A stretch of 64,000 bases of DNA, from the NCBI GenBank assembly GCA_020081605.1, contig JAHREC010000009.1:2294001-2358000 (forward strand), given 5' to 3'. The notes beneath the pieces are model-generated. The model saw nothing but the letters and a program-made list of their open reading frames with translations, was not told where the DNA came from and did not search any database. This document shows, one piece after another, positions 11,514 to 22,738 of this stretch. This DNA comes from Albifimbria verrucaria. Lineage: Eukaryota; Ascomycota; Sordariomycetes; Hypocreales; Stachybotryaceae. Position 1 is the stretch's first letter. Every line of letters begins with the position of its first letter. A program made the position numbers and the translations under genes.

Positions 11514-12757
11514 ATTCAGCAAGGTCGGATGCTGATTGTAGACAGGAACAGTTGATGGGTCAAGGAGTTGGTGGTGATGTTAGTAACTAATGATTACACG
11601 AGACATTGAATGAAAACTATTATATATTGTATTCCATGCTATCGATGGCTTTTAGACTGTAACACCTGATTGGTCTGCTTTTGTTGGAACGAAATCGAAT
11701 CATAAGTCAGATATCAGTTCCTCTACAATCCATGCTCCTACGTTCTCGAATCAATATAACCTCCAAGGGTTATTGAATAGTGCTGATGTCCACTTCACTA
11801 CTCATGCTTCACGGGATGGTGGAGGACATCAACGCCTTGAACCAACCCCAATGATTTCCATCTCTTGGATTTGGTAATTCATAAATCATAATTGCTCTCC
11901 TGAGATATTGTAGCGATTTTCACCTCATAGTTATAGCTGTCTATTGAATAACACTACCTGTGCGTAAAGGTTAACTAAGCGGTAGTAGGTATGGCAAGAG
12001 TTACGGCGATAGAGAGTAGTTTTGAAATAGGTGTAACCCTCTTGCATAGCTTAACAGCAACACGGCAAGCACTGCAATCCTATGAACTCTTTAACTCGTC
12101 AATAACCCGAGTACATGTTCTCCTCTCAATACTACTGAGAAGGGCCGATGAATTTAACTACAAAGAGGGTCTCTACCCCAGTTTCCAAGGCCATCTCCCC
12201 AATCCAACCCCGCAACCACCCCGCAAAGAACATTGGACTTGTCAGGTCCTGCGTCCATCGTCATAGCATTGATTGGCCTGGCTATGATGCCAAGACCTTT
12301 TGATGATGTGATTGTTGGCGGAGACGAGGTCTGCCAAGCCACCTGGTAGCTCAGAGGATTTTTACCCCATCAATAGCAGGCCACAGCGAGAAGAGTCTTC
12401 GGCAAGTGGGAGAGTTCGGTCATTGCTTCGGTTGTGTCCCGAATGCGAGTGACGTCGGTTGTCTAGGTGTATCCTATCGCAGATATCCTTGACAGCGTTT
12501 TATGCTCCGCACGTGTTCAATAATGCGAGTAGAACCCACCTCGACTAGGACCAGGTCAGCTGTCTTCACCTGTATCGTCGAGTTCGGCCCGAATCGAATA
12601 TCTTCGTCTAAGAGTTCGGCAGATGTTCTCAATGTCCAGGGCAGGTTGAACAAGATGGTTGTTCTATGTATAAGAACAGCAATGGCCAACAGTCTTCCTC
12701 AGACCGTAATGCAAGCCAAGTAACAGTCAACCCGGGGAACAGTTCTCATTACAAAAT
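11514..12757. other. Intergenic, NmrA-like gene to GH3 gene
   Basis: AT-rich spacer with no supported gene. Short frames on both strands (for example 11991-12266) lack recognisable domains. The right end is the promoter of the secreted GH3 enzyme. Confidence 0.55.
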
Positions 12758-14666
12758 ATGCGTAGTGTTCTCTTTGCCTTCGGCCTTGTTGCCGTGGGTA
12801 TCTCTTTATCCTCGGCTTCTGATATTGCGTCTCGGAGCAATGATACTACTGCCCCTGCATATCTCAACCCTCATCTATGCATCGATGAGCGCGTAGATGA
12901 TCTTTTATCACGAATGTCTATTGAGGAGAAAGCAGGTCAAATGTACCATGCGAGAACCAGCCTTGTGAATAACACCTTCGACGCCAACATCAAATCTCTT
13001 GTAGCGAACAAGCATATTACTCACTACGTTTTCAGTGGGGGTGTCAACGATGCGCGTGCCGTAGCAACATGGCAGAACGAACTCCAGCAATTCGCAAAGG
13101 ACTCAGGCCTGGGGATCCCCATCACCTTGTCATCTGACCCTCAACATGGTTGGACTGCTGATACAGCCGTATCGAATGTCGCAGGATCTTTTTCACGATG
13201 GACAGAGCCCATGGGTATCGCAGCTTTGAGGTCACCCGAACTAGCTCGCAGATTTGCGGAGATTGCCAGAGAAGAGTACATTGCAGTTGGTCTTAGACAA
13301 GCTCTTCATCCTCAGGTCGACCTCGCTACGGAGCCTCGATGGGGGCGTAGTAGTGGCACTATGGGTGAGGATGCGAATTTGACTACGTCCTTGCTTGTGG
13401 AGTACATCAAAGGATTTCAGGGTGACAAGATCGGACCTCATTCAGTCATCACTACGACAAAGCACTTCCCAGGTGGTGGTCCCATGGAAAATGGAGAAGA
13501 CTCACACTTCCCGTGGGTGCGTATTTTGCACTCTATTTTTAATATTATTATTTTGTAGCACTGTACTAACTATATCTCTTGTAGGGGAAGAACCAGACAT
13601 ATCCTGGTGATAATGCTGAGTATCACCTCATTCCATTTAAGGCCGCAATTGCGGCAGGCACTCGACAGATGATGCCATACTACTCTCGGCCTATCGGTAC
13701 AGAGTGGGAGGAGGTCGGATTTGCTTTCAGCAAGGGCATTGTCACTGATCTCCTGAAAGACCAACTAGGCTTTGAGGGTATAGTTGTTACTGACTGGGGA
13801 ATTATCACCACTCGAGGATGGGGTCTGGAAGACAAGACACCACTGGAAAGAACACGGCGCACCATCGAGGCTGGTTGCGATATCATCGGTGGTGAGACTA
13901 ACCCTGAGCTCATTGTGGAGCTTGTCAACTCGGGTCTTGTTCCCGTTTCGCGAATTGACCAATCCGTTCGTAAGCTGTTGCGTGAGAAGTTCGAGCTGGG
14001 TCTGTTTGACAATCCTTTGTCAATGTTGATGTCGCCGAGCGAGTCGTCGGAAACGAGTATTTCAGTCGTCTGGGTAATGAGACACAACGCCGAGCATTCA
14101 CCCTGCTCACCAATGACGAGGACTTCCTCCCATTGCCGTTGTCCGCCCGTAAGGCGCGCTTCTACACTGAGGGTATTGATGCTGAGGCTCTGGAGGCTTA
14201 CAACCTGACTGCTGTTAAGACGCCAGAAGAAGCCGACTATGCCCTCTTGCGTCTCGCTTCCCCGGCTAAGTTTGTCGCTGGTGGAGGCCTGGCTAGTAGC
14301 ATCAACAACGGTTCCATCGAGTTCAACGCTACGGAGAAGGCCAGACAGGCTACAATCTTTTCCGCAGTGCCCACCGTTGTTGATATCAAGTTCAACAGAC
14401 CGGCGGCGGTTCCGGAGATTGCGGAATCAGCTGCTGCGCTGCTAGGGAGCTACGGCAGCAGCCACGACGCTTTCTTCGACGTCATATTTGGTACGGATGG
14501 ATGGGGCCCCGAGGGTAAGCTTCCTTTTGAAGTGCCCCGTTCTCAAGCCGCCGCCGATGCCAACTTTGAGGATGTTCCTTTTGACACTAAAGATCCGTTG
14601 TTTGAGTTTGGGCACGGTCTTCGATACACCAGCCATTGCACCAAAGGATGTAAGAGAAGAGCGTAG
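12758..14666 (+). CDS. Secreted glycoside hydrolase family 3 (beta-glucosidase/beta-xylosidase-like)
   Basis: A GH3 retaining glycosidase, probably acting on beta-linked oligosaccharides outside the cell. It begins with a hydrophobic signal peptide (MRSVLFAFGLVAVGISLSSA). The catalytic barrel shows VDDLLSRMSIEEKAGQM, KHFPGGGPMENGEDSHFPWG and GIVVTDWG; the Asp in TDW is at the GH3 nucleophile position. The C-terminal alpha/beta sandwich follows and ends in the typical FEFGHGLRY motif. One intron at 13517-13584 (GTGCGT...TAG) splits HFPW from GKNQTYPG. The frame breaks at 14016-14018 (TTT, needs TTTT, restoring NPFVNVDVAERVVGNEYF). The corrected protein is about 613 residues, somewhat short because no C-terminal FnIII domain is seen. 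The exact substrate cannot be assigned. Confidence 0.88.
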
Positions 14667-15164
14667 CCCTGTAATGCAGACGAAGGCTATCATGTGACTT
14701 CTGACACGATCATGAAGTGAGGAGAGGAGCAAGGTAGAAAGTACATGATAAGTGACGAGCTTGTCTCTCTATGAAGCATAACAAACCATTATAATTTGTT
14801 ACCAGAATAATTACTGATTGCGGTGTTTCTCTCGCATCGCATGGTCAGGTTGTTTCTCAAATTTACTATTCATGGCAGTTGTTCTAGATGAGGTTACATA
14901 TAAGGGGTCAGGAGCTACGATGAGATGTTGGTATGCCAAAGGCGTGTTAATTCCAGGGTCGACCTTGTGAATAAGCTTGTGAAGCTACCAAAATTACATT
15001 CCCAGGTTCGACATTATTATGTTCATGCAGAGATGGGCGTCCTAGCTGGATCGCAAACACAAGGACTTGTGAGACGGCTCCCGTGAATTTATCACAAGTA
15101 TTATTGCCGAAGCCATCGACAACCTCGCTTCACATGCGGGAGCAGCGAAAGGCAAAAAGGAAAT
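14667..15164. other. Intergenic, GH3 gene to tRNA cluster
   Basis: AT-rich spacer without a supported gene. It ends with the T5 stretch (on the minus strand) that follows the first tRNA gene. Confidence 0.55.
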
Positions 15165-15249
15165 GGTCACTGCCAGGGTCGAACTGGCGACTTTTGCATA
15201 ACATGTAGACGTATTAGTACAACACTCTAACCAACTGAGTTAAGCGACC
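15165..15249 (-). tRNA. tRNA-Ile (AAT), with a 12-base intron
   Basis: On the minus strand the 85-base gene folds as a tRNA: 7-bp acceptor stem GGTCGCT/AGTGACC with one G-T wobble, D arm ACTC...GAGT, T arm GCCAG-TTCGACC-CTGGC. After removing 12 bases the anticodon arm is TTGTA-CTAATAA-TGCAA with anticodon AAT (isoleucine, read as IAU). The insert (CGTCTACATGTT) sits between positions 37 and 38, the canonical site of nuclear tRNA introns. A T5 Pol III terminator follows. The two sister copies downstream are identical in the mature part but lack the insert. Confidence 0.93.
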
Positions 15250-15329
15250 ACTGTTCGATGATGTGAGAAGAAGCACATGTGTTCTAAGAAACGCATCCCA
15301 TCTCGAAGATGGGAAGGCAAAAATAAACT

Positions 15330-15402
15330 GGTCACTGCCAGGGTCGAACTGGCGACTTTTGCATTATTAGTACAACACTCTAACCAACTGAGTTAAGCGA
15401 CC
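15330..15402 (-). tRNA. tRNA-Ile (AAT), intronless copy
   Basis: A 73-base intronless copy of the same tRNA-Ile(AAT), with an identical mature sequence to the copy at 15165-15249. All four stems pair and the anticodon loop is CTAATAA. A T5 tract lies about ten bases beyond the 3' end. B-box GTTCGACCC is present. Confidence 0.94.
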
Positions 15403-16233
15403 CGATTATTAATCAGCTTGCCCTAATAGTACTTTCTGTTTGTTGTAGAAAGACAGATTGAGTCGTTGCAACGCGTTCGGATCAAACTATTAGATCATGC
15501 AGTGTTGTTTGGCGTGGCACGACGTAGTAAGAGTATACCTCAATCTTTTGTGGGTTGGGCGTCACTAATTTGATAAGGAACTAAGAAGTCTCTTTTCAGT
15601 TTGGAAGACGGAAATACCGTATAGTTGCGGTTATGGTTCAAACAAGAAGTTGAGTATAAATAGTAAGTACATAAAATAACAAATTAGACATCATTGGATT
15701 CAAACACCTTTCTTCCCTAGTCTACAAGGGCTTTGGCAGCTCCCTTCGAAGGAACGATGAGATATTGGCATTGGCCAAGGTACACGACTTTGCTCCAGGG
15801 TAAGCGACTGCCCTCAGCATGGTTCAGTGGCCTAAGAGATCTACTAGCCGATATGAAGAAATAGAGCATGGAGGGGCTGGCTGATGTCCATGACCAGGAA
15901 TAGTTAGAAGTTCATGATTCTTCAATTAGTAATAATAATACTACCATTATTATTATCATTATTTTTGGCAATATGGAGTAAACGTTCTAGCTGTTGCCGT
16001 CACATATCCTCTCTTACATTTTGAGATTAGTTGGCTGCTGACGACAAGTGGAGGATGGCCTATTGCCAAATGCAACCTCGGCACCTATCAAGCACGTTCC
16101 ACCGTAAAAATAACACACAAAAACAAAAAAAAAAACACAGGATAGAGGCAAAGCTACATACAGCAGCTTTGCACCACACCATCAGAGAACCACATATGGA
16201 CGCAGATGAGGAGCGTATGAGGCAAAAATCAAT
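15403..16233. other. Spacer between tRNA-Ile copies
   Basis: AT-rich non-coding spacer. It contains an (AAT)n/(ATT)n inverted repeat at about 15929-15965. No gene is supported. Confidence 0.55.
15929..15965. repeat. AT-rich inverted repeat (AAT/ATT hairpin)
   Basis: Consecutive AAT units are followed after about six bases by complementary ATT units, so the single strand can form a hairpin with a stem of roughly 10-12 bp. It may be just a two-sided microsatellite. Confidence 0.7.
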
Positions 16234-16306
16234 GGTCACTGCCAGGGTCGAACTGGCGACTTTTGCATTATTAGTACAACACTCTAACCAACTGAGTTAA
16301 GCGACC
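16234..16306 (-). tRNA. tRNA-Ile (AAT), intronless copy
   Basis: Third copy, 73 bases, identical to the intronless copy at 15330-15402, with the same stems, the AAT anticodon and a T5 terminator just past the 3' end. The copies share almost no flanking similarity beyond a GGCAAAAA stretch after the 3' end. Confidence 0.94.
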
Positions 16307-17039
16307 TGATTGGATGAGAATCCGCGCTGCTATTATCTTCTAGCAGGCTCAAAAATTGGCTTGCTTCGAGTTGGTTGATCAATTGTATCGACTAGACATT
16401 AACTCATGGCAGACCTTGAATATGCTATTCCGATGGCCTGTGTAATATAAGAAATCCGCCAGTATTTATAGAATTTGGACATGCTCCTATGGGGATTGCA
16501 TCGCGCACCCTTAGTGGATCTAATCACAAATACCGCGTGAAATCCTTCAGACATCCGTGATTAGTTATCACCTCACGATGTTGCTTAGATATTCTTCGAT
16601 CTCTCCTAAATTGTCAGCAAGGGTTAAATTTAACAATTAGTAATCTATCTGAGCCCCTCTAGTGATCCGGTATTGACACTGATTGGAAGATTTATGAGGT
16701 GAAGGGTAACATTACGGGATTCGGCAAGTTTGAATTGAAACCCAACACAAGCGGCGATTGCGGCATTGATGTCGGCAGAAGCCATGCAATTAGAAATGCA
16801 GCTGAGGTATCATTGCAAACTATGCGTATGCATGAGAGGGATGAACTCAAGCTCGGTTGACTAGTGATGCTGCACACAGTATTCAATTGCTCAAATCATC
16901 TTAGAGTTATATAAAGGTTGCTCTCATCACCTAGTCTGATGAGATGGAGTGCATACCATCAGAATTAACTCTAGCATTACAGCCAAGATCTCGACTCAAA
17001 GGAACTTAATCATCTTATGCGCGAAAGCAATTCAGCATC
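16307..17039. other. Intergenic, tRNA cluster to dehydrogenase gene
   Basis: AT-rich spacer with no supported gene. The last 120 bases form the leader of the dehydrogenase gene at 17040. Confidence 0.55.
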
Positions 17040-18192
17040 ATGAAGGAATACATTATCCACGGCAAGCCTCAACTGACAGGAAAGCTTAGGGATGTGGAGA
17101 TCCCGTATGTGCATATCATAACATGTCTAAAATACCTTGCGCATGAACCATGCTAACTGTTTGTCAGGAAGCCTGGTCCCAAGGACGTCCTCATCAAAGT
17201 CATCGCAGCTGGGTTGAACCCAAAAGACTGGAAGGTATGTCCCCGTCAGAGCGAGGTGCTGCATGAAGGATCAGCGTGGCTCAGATACGGTGACAGTTCA
17301 CATTGAACCGAGGCGAGTCTGAGGCCATGAACGCCGGAGACGACGTCGCCGGTATTGTAGAAGCTGTCGGCTCCGATGTCTATGAGTACAAGCCTGGGGA
17401 TCGAGTTGCTGGGTTCCACCGAATGGGCGAAGCGGCAGGTACCTATGCCGAGTATGCTGTTGTCCCAGCCTTGACGACGTTTCATCTCCCTCCCAATATC
17501 TCTTTCGAAGCCGGTGCCGGCATCCCTTTGTCTTTCATCACTGCAGCCTTGGCTCTCTACCAGTATCTTCAAGTGCCTTTGCCCACCACTCCGGGTAACA
17601 AGGACGTTCCTATCCTGATATATGGTGGAGCCAGCGCCGTCGGCGCCTACGCGCTTCAGCTTGCCAAGCTGAGCAAAGTCGGCCCCATCATCACGGTGGC
17701 CGGCTCCGGTATTGACTTTGTCAAATCTCTGGACGCTGCGGACCACATCGTGGACTACCGCAAGGGCGACGTGGCTCAGCAGATTTTGGACGTCCTAGGC
17801 GGCAGGAAGCTCGCACTAGCCTTCGACGCCATCTCGAACCATGGCAGCTACGAACACATCACCAAGGTGCTGCAGGCCGCTGGGGTGGGCATATTAACAT
17901 GGTCGACCCGCCCACAGACTCATCGTGGAGCTTTCCCAGCAACGTCAGGTTGACGCGAACCTTTGTCAGCTCTGCTTACGGCGTAAAGCACCGCTTCATC
18001 GACGAGGAGCAGGCGCAGGCGGATGGCGAGTTCTCGTACTTCTTCTACCGCTACCTGAGCCACCTCCTCGCCGAGGGTAAATTCACGCCGCACCCTTTCG
18101 AGGTGCTTCCTGACGGACTGAGTGGGATTGTCGATGGTGTCAAGGCTCTGCATGAAGGCAAAGTCAGTGCCAAGAAGCTGGTTGCTCGGTAG
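17040..18192 (+). CDS. Zinc-type alcohol dehydrogenase / enoyl-reductase-like oxidoreductase (MDR superfamily)
   Basis: A medium-chain dehydrogenase/reductase. It begins MKEYIIHGKPQLTGK and has the GroES-like N-domain (KPGPKDVLIKVIAAGLNPKD; GDDVAGIVEAVGSDV; GDRVAGF). The NAD(P)-binding domain shows IYGGASAVGAYALQLAKL. The zinc-ligand cysteines of classical ADHs are absent, which points to the trans-enoyl-reductase/quinone-reductase-like branch common in fungi. The substrate is unknown. Two introns at 17105-17167 and 17235-17296 keep phase and join EIP-KPGPKD and PKDWK-FTLNRGES. The frame breaks at 17882-17885 (GGGG, needs GGGGG, restoring AAGGGHINMVDPPTD). The corrected length is about 340 residues. 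No biosynthetic cluster surrounds it. Confidence 0.87.
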
Positions 18193-19308
18193 GTGGATTT
18201 GTTGCGTTTCGTTATTTTTAGCATGTTATTTTTACAGCACTGACAACTCATCACAGCGTCTCGCCCTAAACATGTCCCACCAGGCTCTGCTATTAGGACG
18301 ACCCGCAAATGGAGACGGTCCACAAAGTAGGCGTGGATATACGAGTGATGATGCTATGAAGTGAGCGGGTGCAAAATGACGAAATATGTGTAATCCTTGA
18401 TGTAAGATTCTTTCCGAGAGGGATGAATATACGTGGTGGATAGATATGTGGATATGTGTGTATATGGAATATCTTGCAGTGTGCTTTCGGGACCACTTCT
18501 CGACCAGATGGATCCAATACTCAGAACCACATACCAAACGTTTCGATTCAAGGGATGCACAGACCGAAACCCATGATTTCGATCCAGAAACTTGATGAGT
18601 AGCGCCAAGTGGGTGCCGGTCGCACGCCGTCTGTGGCAATGTCAACTATGTATGTTTTTCCAGTCCACTGCCAGTGTATGATCGACGCATGTTTGCACGG
18701 ACGGCACAGGCCCGGCAAGCGACCCGGAGATCCGTGCAGAAACCCGACGATTCACTAGAGCCATTGACTACCGATTTTGTTTGAGAAGCGTAGCAATTGA
18801 CGGAGATTGAGTAGTGCGACGAAGCGTGGGCCAAGTTCAGCTAGCCACGAAACACGGGCGTTGCATTCAGCTCAACTAGCTAGTCATGAACGAAGACCGA
18901 ATGAAAGTCAATGTTCAATAACTCGAGTAGGATATCCTGTTGGAACGATTAGTCAATGTCAATTCCACAGACTGAGCGGCCGCTCTCATCATGGAAGCAT
19001 TCAACATGCAATTCTATGTAAGGTATTTATCACAGTTGGGAAACATGGCTTAGGGTAAGCATGCATCGCAGTAATTGGTTATTCTGTTTCGATCGCAGGA
19101 TCAAACCATCAAGCCGGCCATCTTGCAAGCGAGAGCGGGTGCAACAACAGTGACGCAGCAGTTGGAAGCCTTTAAACTCTGAACGTGCACAAGATGGACA
19201 TGGACTTGTTTCGTAACCTTTCTTCGAAGCATCAAGTGTTGTTGTATTGTCAAGCTGTAAGCTGTCACAACCCAGCCAAGTGTCGAGCGACCAGCGAATC
19301 TACTTAAA
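18193..19308. other. Intergenic, dehydrogenase to DUF427 gene
   Basis: No supported gene. Many short frames in both directions have no recognisable domains. Confidence 0.55.
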
Positions 19309-19875
19309 ATGGCTGCACGGGCAAAAATGAATGTGCAGAGCTTTCCAAGGCCGCCAAAACTAGAGAAGATATCACGGCATATTCGGATCACGTACAAAGG
19401 ACAGGAGATAGCAGATACCAAGGATGCCTACTGGGTGCTGGAGACGCATCATCCACCAAGTGCGTACTGCCTCTTTCCTCTTTCCCCAAGACATTGCAGT
19501 CATAGATGGTTCCCAGGCGTTGGAGCTTACGACGTGAACCTTGTAGCATATTACCTCCCTAGGTCCTCGATCAAGGTACCACTGACGCTGGCGCGCGGAC
19601 GGCAGAGCTGGTGCGAGTGGAAAGGCCTGGCATCGTACTGGACCCTGACCCTAGGGGGCGACTCTGTAGCGGGAAGGATCTGGTCATACGAAAACCCAAC
19701 GTCGGGATTCGAGCCGATCCGAAGTCATGTGTCCTTGTACGCGGGCCCGTGGGATTGCTTCGTGGACGGCGAGAAGGTGGAGCCGCAACCGGGCGACTTT
19801 TACGGAGGGTGGGTGACTTCGGAGGTAGAAGGCATCGTGAAGGGAAGGACGGGCAATCTCGATCCGGTAATTTGA
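19309..19875 (+). CDS. DUF427 domain protein
   Basis: A small protein of the DUF427 family, widespread in bacteria and fungi, without an established reaction. Segments matching the family are YKGQEIADTKDAYWVLETHHPP, then YYLPRSSIKV and the core WCEWKGLASYWTLTLGG. An intron at 19460-19546 (GTGCGT...TAG) joins HHPPT to YYLPR; without splicing the frame stays open but inserts about 29 unlike residues. The spliced product is about 159 residues. The frame is intact. The start at 19309 is the first ATG in frame and places the fold about 25 residues in. Confidence 0.82.
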   Translation: MAARAKMNVQSFPRPPKLEKISRHIRITYKGQEIADTKDAYWVLETHHPPSAYCLFPLSPRHCSHRWFPGVGAYDVNLVAYYLPRSSIKVPLTLARGRQSWCEWKGLASYWTLTLGGDSVAGRIWSYENPTSGFEPIRSHVSLYAGPWDCFVDGEKVEPQPGDFYGGWVTSEVEGIVKGRTGNLDPVI

Positions 19876-22573
19876 AAAAGGGATGTCGGAGGACGGAGGG
19901 AGTGGCAACCAGGGATGCTCGGCAAGACGGAGCGAATCTGGATAATCTCAGGGACCAAATTGACTCGGTTATTTGCCGAGCCCTGGATTGGTAAAACTAC
20001 CTAGGTGTTGCTAGGTGTAGCTGAATGATTGATTTGCATGATTCTCGTTTCAAAGGGCAGATGATTGTGTCTACAAGGGGCAGTTGTAACTTGCCACAGA
20101 CAGTCAATTGATACATACGTACAGTAGTTGCGGAGAAGCATACGGGATCAGGGAGGAGGAGAGGACGGTTCGCAACAAGGGCGAGGCGATAGGGCAGAGG
20201 GAGACAGACCAAGACGGGGTTGCCTCCCGCGATATTGGCATCGGCAACGATATCGACATTACCGAGCACTTTCGACGAGACACTTGTGGAATGCTAAAAC
20301 CGTCTCCGAGGCAGGCGATTGCGCGTTCAGGAAGGCCATCGAATTGGCCCCTCTCCCTCCCTCTCCGCAATCCCCACCCGCCTCTTAGCTTGGGAGATGG
20401 AACTCGGAAGAAGGGGCCGGAAGAGATGCGATGCCTGCCAGATGTGGCAGCTCGCTTGTGCGCCACGCTTCACGTCCTCGGCGCCGTGGATCAAGCCCAG
20501 CGCCATGGACACCGGATCGGACCCCAATACAGCAAGAATGAGGAGACGAGACATAGAGCAGCAAAGTAGGACAAGGCAAATGAATACGACCCGGGCAATC
20601 GCCACTTGCTACAGTACAGTAATATCCGTACGACAACGTCTCTCCACCAGGCTCGGACTACTCTCGTATCTAAGCAAATCCAACGACATGGGTAGACAAT
20701 TGCCCAGGCCCACAGATGCTGGAGACATTCGAAAAAGTCCCAATTCGACCGATTGCCGAGAAATCCAATTGTTCGTAGGCCTCTGAAACATCCAAGGGGA
20801 ACAAGGGAAACAGGCTGATAATGCGTGCCAGTTGGTGCTGCTTAGCACATTGGATCCTCAGACACTGATTTCACGGGATAAATCACGGTTGAGACAGTTG
20901 CTGTTCCCACGACGACGCTTTGCCGAATAACGAAGTCCTCAGCGAAGCTGATGTTGAGGGTCAGCCCTGGTGGGAGAGCGTCAGCAAGTTGGAGGCAGGG
21001 ATTCCACAGAATCGCCATTCAGCCCACAGGGCTCACCATTCACGGCCACCGCTGTGCTTTCTTCTGGAATCCGCCAGCCTTCAGGTGAGTTCCGCAAGAA
21101 GCAAACAGCGAAAATCCTTTGGGTTGGGGGTCACTGCTTGACTTGAGGTTTACATGACAGTTACCGCACATACGCAGTGGTTTCTTGGTGGCGAGTTTCT
21201 CCGCATCGGCGAAGTCAAGAAAAGGGTTTCTCCTCCTTTCTTCCCCAGTTGGCTCCCTTTCTCCAACTCGCACATGATGAGAAAGGATGGGCGAGTTAGT
21301 TGTCTGGGCACATATGCAGGTTGCGTATCAGCTTAGAGTAGGACGCTGCATCCTCGTCGAGTTTAGGCCGTAGGTTCCGGCAAGCCCCTTTCTGAATAAG
21401 CGGGAAAAGACAGAGAGAGACAGAGAAAAAGAGTGTGAGGGAGATAGGCTTCATGTAGCGCGCTGACTGAGGCTTTGCTTCTTCCATCGACGGCCCGCTT
21501 ACGGCCCATTTGACAGCAGAAGTGCTGACGCCGTCAGACAGAGACGGATCAGGGTCCCAGCGCACACGCACCTCTCGCACACACACAGAGGCGTGCGCTC
21601 AGGATTCGGCCGTCAATGTCAGACCAGACCAACCAAGACCTATTTTGCATTCCTGCGACTCGTAATCCGTACTGTGGTTGGTGCCAGTAGGTTAAGCTGT
21701 ACATACAGTAGTACCTACAGGAGCAAGCCGGCGAAGCTCATGGAAACAAACAAAGGGCCGCCACGGCTAAGTTGACAGTGGCCGCGGGCCGGCATGCCAT
21801 GAATCAATCTAATGGCAATCTTGCAAATAAACTCGTGGAACTTGGCCTCCCGTCGTCCCCGTCAAGGTGAGGAGGACGCAGCAGCGCTGAGTGTCTGGCA
21901 CCCCTATTCGGGCACCTCGAGTTAGTGGTTCCGTTCCAGACCCTCCAGGGTCCACAGGCCTCGAGTTACCCTCCGTGGTGGCCCATTCCCACCAATGGCC
22001 AACGGGGGCTCGATCCCTGCCACAGTGAGCACAGCAGCCTCCACTCCCTGAAGCATTAGTGACCCTCCTCTTCCTTCCCCCTCTCTGGGCTCTCCACCCC
22101 GGCGCTCCACTGCATGTCGCAGCGAGGCCAATTGTGCCTACGCCTCCTTTTCCCACTGTCAGTAACTGTGTACTACCTATGCAATACCTACCTACCTTAG
22201 TAGGTACCTGCTTCCTGTGCCTCGATGGAGTACGTGCTAATGTACCCCTCACTCGCTGCGGCGTCCTGTGCCCTTCAAGTTATCTTTACATAGCACCTCC
22301 CCTCCGGACTAGCCTCCACCCCTGCCTGTGCCAGCCTCCTCCGATCTCGTCGCCTCAGGCATCCACCCCATCCCTCCCGGAATCACCAACGTGTCCTCAA
22401 GATAAAGAGGTGCTCGTGCCCTCCACTTCCGCTCCCCGTATCCCAACCAAGCTGTCCTGTTTCCACGCTACGCAACCACTTGAGGCTGAGAGGCCCAGAA
22501 GAAGACACCTGTCCTTCTGCAACCTTGTCGGCCTACGTACATCGCCTGACTCATCTACAGCTGACTCATTCCT
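19876..22573. other. Long intergenic/upstream region of HAC1
   Basis: About 2.7 kb with no supported gene. Several overlapping open frames (20100-20790) are low-complexity or composition-driven and show no domains. The right part (about 21900-22573) is pyrimidine-rich, contains a TACCTACCTACC...GTAGGTACC palindromic stretch near 22187-22210, and probably holds the HAC1 promoter and the start of a long transcript leader. Confidence 0.5.
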
Positions 22574-22617
22574 ATGGGTCGCTGCCTGCCATGACGTTGC
22601 TGTATAACTCGCTCTGA
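22574..22617 (+). promoter_or_regulatory. Two overlapping upstream ORFs in the HAC1 leader
   Basis: An ATG at 22574 opens a six-codon frame ending at 22594. A second ATG at 22591 opens an eight-codon frame (MTLLYNSL) ending at 22617, 121 bases before the HAC1 start codon. In Trichoderma and Aspergillus the HAC1/hacA leader is known to carry an inhibitory uORF that is lost by leader truncation under ER stress. Function here is inferred by analogy. Confidence 0.5.
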
Positions 22618-22738
22618 GCATCCAGCCCGCTATTCCACTCCAGAGAAAGCTCAGCAGAATAAACGGATCTAGCTGCAGCTGTTGCAAAATCGCCTCCACC
22701 ATACATAGCAACACATACAGCAACGCAAGGAAGGCACC

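Noticed and set aside
20100..20790. Cluster of overlapping open frames on both strands
   Set aside because: No frame shows known motifs; the CxxC-like residues in one are not in a zinc-cluster arrangement.
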